Of a DNA stretch of 64,000 nt, positions 61,866 to 64,000 are shown piece by piece (the stretch's first letter is position 1; each line of letters begins with the position of its first letter). The notes beneath the pieces were generated by a model that saw only the letters and a program-made list of their open reading frames with translations, had not been told where the DNA came from and made no database searches. A program made the position numbers and the translations under genes. This stretch comes from Clostridiales bacterium (lineage in GTDB: Bacteria; Bacillota; Clostridia; Saccharofermentanales; DTU023), in the NCBI GenBank assembly GCA_004556455.1, contig SFGY01000004.1, positions 186,001 to 250,000 of the forward strand, given 5' to 3'.

Positions 61866-64000
61866 ATGAGTAAAACACTCTTAATTGTTGAGTCGCCCGC
61901 CAAGGCTAAAACCATTTCCCGCTATCTGGGTAAAGACTATATTGTTGCTGCCTCTGTGGGACACGTCAGAGACTTGCCGACCTCAACCATGGGAGTTGAT
62001 GTCCGTAACGGTTATAAGCCTCGCTATATTACGATGCAGGGCAAGGAAGCTGTCCTCCGCGAGCTTAGAAAGCAGCAGGGAAAAGTCGATCACGTACTCC
62101 TTGCAACTGACCCGGATCGTGAGGGAGAAGCGATTGCCTGGCACCTTGCGACAGCTCTGGATCTGGATCCCATGAGTCCTCTGCGTGTGAGTTTTAATGC
62201 CATCACAGATCACAGTGTCAAGGAGGCAATCAAACATCCGCGGCCTTTGGATTTAAATCTTGTCGATGCACAGCAGGCAAGACGCATTCTCGATCGTCTT
62301 GTAGGTTATGAGCTTTCACCTCTGCTCTGGCGCAAGGTCTTAAAAGGGCTATCGGCAGGTCGTGTTCAATCTCTGGCCACGCGCATGGTGGTTCAGCGTG
62401 AACGGGAGATTGCTGCCTTTATTCCGGAGGAATACTGGCTCCTTACTGCGGCGCTCAAAACTGAAAAGGAAGAATGCTTCGAGGCGCGCTACCACGGTAT
62501 TCTGAGCAAGAACCGCGTATCCCCGCGCAAAATAAAAAACAAGGAAGACTGTGATCAACTGGCCGAACAGGCACGTCATGAAACTTTCCTGGTTCACTCG
62601 GTCAAAAAAGCAGAGAGTAAACGCTCTTCCTTTCCTCCTTTTACCACATCCTCACTGCAGCAGGAAGCTTCAAGAGCTCTTTCTTTTACGTCTCAGCGGA
62701 CCATGCGCATTGCCCAGCAGCTCTATGAAGGGGTTAACCTCAGTGAAAGCGGTCAGACCGCTCTGATCACCTATATCCGTACAGACTCCGTACGCATTTC
62801 TCCGGAAGCGGTGACAGAAGCAAGAAAATATATTTCCGCTCATTATGGTGAAGACTATCTTCCCGAAAAAGCACGATATTTTAAAAACAGAAAAGCGGCT
62901 CAGGACGCCCATGAGGCCATACGTCCGGCTCACTTTGATCTCCCACCGGAAAAAGTCAGAGATTCCCTGAGTCATGAGCAATATCGTTTATACAAAATCA
63001 TCTGGGATAAATTCATCGCTTCGCAGATGACTGCGGCTGTTTTTGACACCGTGACGGCGGACCTTCGGGCGGGAGATGCTATTTTCCGTGTCCGTGGTGA
63101 AAATCTGCGCTTTCCTGGCTGGATGAAGCAATATGGTCGCAGTGCCGAAGATACAGAAAACAGTGCGGAAGATGAGAGCGACGAACTCAAAAAGCAAACC
63201 TTGCCTGAACTTGTCGAAGGTCAGGAACTCAAATTACTTGAACTCAAGCAAGAGCAGAAATTCACCCAGCCTCCGGGACGCTACACAGAAGCCAGCTTGA
63301 TTAAAGCACTGGAAGAAGAGGGTGTAGGCCGTCCATCCACCTACGCACCGACGATCACAACCATCCTCACCCGCAAATATGTGGAAAAGGATCAGCGCAG
63401 CTTGAAACCAACTGAGCTTGGGGTAACAGTCACGGAAATGCTGGAAGAGCATTTTCCGGATATTGTTGACACGGAATTCACGGCAAAGATGGAAGAACGC
63501 CTTGACGAGGTTGAATCTGGAGCCGAGAGTTGGCAGGCTATTCTTGATGATTTTTATCCTGCTTTCCATGCCGAGATTGAGAAAGCCAACGAAAAGATTG
63601 AGAAAAAACTGATTCCTGATGAACCCACGGGGGAGAAATGCCCCGAATGCGGAGAAGGGGAACTGCTCATCAAACAAGGGCGCTATGGCAGATTTATCGC
63701 CTGTTCGCGCTATCCAGACTGTAAATACACGAAAAACATTGAAGTCGCTGCTCCGGGAAAATGTCCTCTCTGCGGTTCCGGGCTCCTGCAGAAAAGCAGC
63801 CGAAAACGTCGGAACTCAATCTTTTATGTTTGTGATAAAAAAGGCTCTGATCCCAACTGTGCCTTTATCAGCTGGGACCTTCCTCTCGAAGAAAAATGTC
63901 TGGTCTGCGGGGCCTACATGGTTCAGAAGAAATACCGCGGACGGAAATATAAGACCTGCAGCAATAAGGACTGTGCCAGCCACAAGCAGAAAAGAAAAAG
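61866..64000 (+). CDS. topA: DNA topoisomerase I (3' end cut by right edge)
   Basis: Type IA topoisomerase that relaxes negative supercoils. I read it in frame from ATG 61866 to the window end: about 711 residues. Toprim domain with LIVESPAKAKT and ATDPDREGEAIAW (about 80), active-site Tyr in TYIRTDS (about 304) and three C-terminal four-cysteine zinc ribbons (CPECGEG..C..C, CPLCGSG, CLVCGAY), the last reaching the edge. AAAAGGATGAG precedes the ATG. dprA-topA is the order found across Firmicutes. Confidence 0.97.
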   Translation, partial: MSKTLLIVESPAKAKTISRYLGKDYIVAASVGHVRDLPTSTMGVDVRNGYKPRYITMQGKEAVLRELRKQQGKVDHVLLATDPDREGEAIAWHLATALDLDPMSPLRVSFNAITDHSVKEAIKHPRPLDLNLVDAQQARRILDRLVGYELSPLLWRKVLKGLSAGRVQSLATRMVVQREREIAAFIPEEYWLLTAALKTEKEECFEARYHGILSKNRVSPRKIKNKEDCDQLAEQARHETFLVHSVKKAESKRSSFPPFTTSSLQQEASRALSFTSQRTMRIAQQLYEGVNLSESGQTALITYIRTDSVRISPEAVTEARKYISAHYGEDYLPEKARYFKNRKAAQDAHEAIRPAHFDLPPEKVRDSLSHEQYRLYKIIWDKFIASQMTAAVFDTVTADLRAGDAIFRVRGENLRFPGWMKQYGRSAEDTENSAEDESDELKKQTLPELVEGQELKLLELKQEQKFTQPPGRYTEASLIKALEEEGVGRPSTYAPTITTILTRKYVEKDQRSLKPTELGVTVTEMLEEHFPDIVDTEFTAKMEERLDEVESGAESWQAILDDFYPAFHAEIEKANEKIEKKLIPDEPTGEKCPECGEGELLIKQGRYGRFIACSRYPDCKYTKNIEVAAPGKCPLCGSGLLQKSSRKRRNSIFYVCDKKGSDPNCAFISWDLPLEEKCLVCGAYMVQKKYRGRKYKTCSNKDCASHKQKRK

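Noticed and set aside
1..64000. CRISPR arrays, insertion sequences, prophage genes
   Set aside because: No regularly spaced repeats, transposase, integrase or phage structural motifs were seen on either strand.

Overview
The window is a stretch of a bacterial chromosome with roughly half G+C and dense, mostly co-oriented genes. It looks like an anaerobic member of the Firmicutes/Bacillota, class Clostridia. Pointers are the electron-bifurcating NfnAB pair, a YhaO/YhaN nuclease pair, a ClpE-type ATPase with an N-terminal zinc finger, an infC-rpmI-rplT operon behind an attenuator leader, a Spo0A-type DNA-binding domain and AGGAGG-type ribosome binding sites. Genus or species cannot be read from the sequence.

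Layout. 1-5 kb: a partial transketolase gene and a ferritin gene on the minus strand, divergent from nfnA-nfnB. 4.5-8.1 kb: yhaO-yhaN (SbcD/SbcC-like). 8.1-13.6 kb: a more AT-rich accessory island holding an Xre-type membrane-anchored regulator, two small secreted proteins of unknown family and an FtsX/MacB-type ABC transporter. It ends at a strong bidirectional terminator next to tRNA-Lys. 14.1-15.7 kb: a sirtuin and a lone cobalamin methyltransferase (CbiL). 15.8-20.6 kb, minus strand: a two-component system and a second FtsX-type ABC transporter, with a BceR-like inverted repeat upstream of the transporter genes. 20.9-28.2 kb: glycine C-acetyltransferase, a CNNM/CorC transporter, an ApbE lipoprotein and a Ca2+-type P-ATPase. 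28.4-31.3 kb: infC-rpmI-rplT with promoter and attenuator, a TrmH-type methyltransferase and tRNA-Glu.

31.6-48.2 kb: a long run of closely packed housekeeping genes: uvrA, clpE-like, pgi, a B12-radical SAM protein and its DUF2344 partner, a degenerate SGNH-esterase-like protein, valS, ligA and a small membrane protein. 48.4-49.5 kb: a receiver-less Spo0A-type regulator with Spo0A-box-like sites in its own promoter, convergent with hup (HU). 49.8-53.4 kb: a DUF1858 protein, an FHA-FtsW fusion and a class B penicillin-binding protein, probably one cell-wall module. 53.7-64 kb: polA, coaE and ychF (both minus strand), comM, dprA and topA (cut by the right edge).

The candidates most worth following up are the Spo0A-like regulator with tandem 0A-like boxes, the island pairing secreted proteins with an ABC exporter, the FHA-FtsW fusion, the probable ATA start codon of infC, and the esterase-like protein that appears to have lost its catalytic Asp/His.
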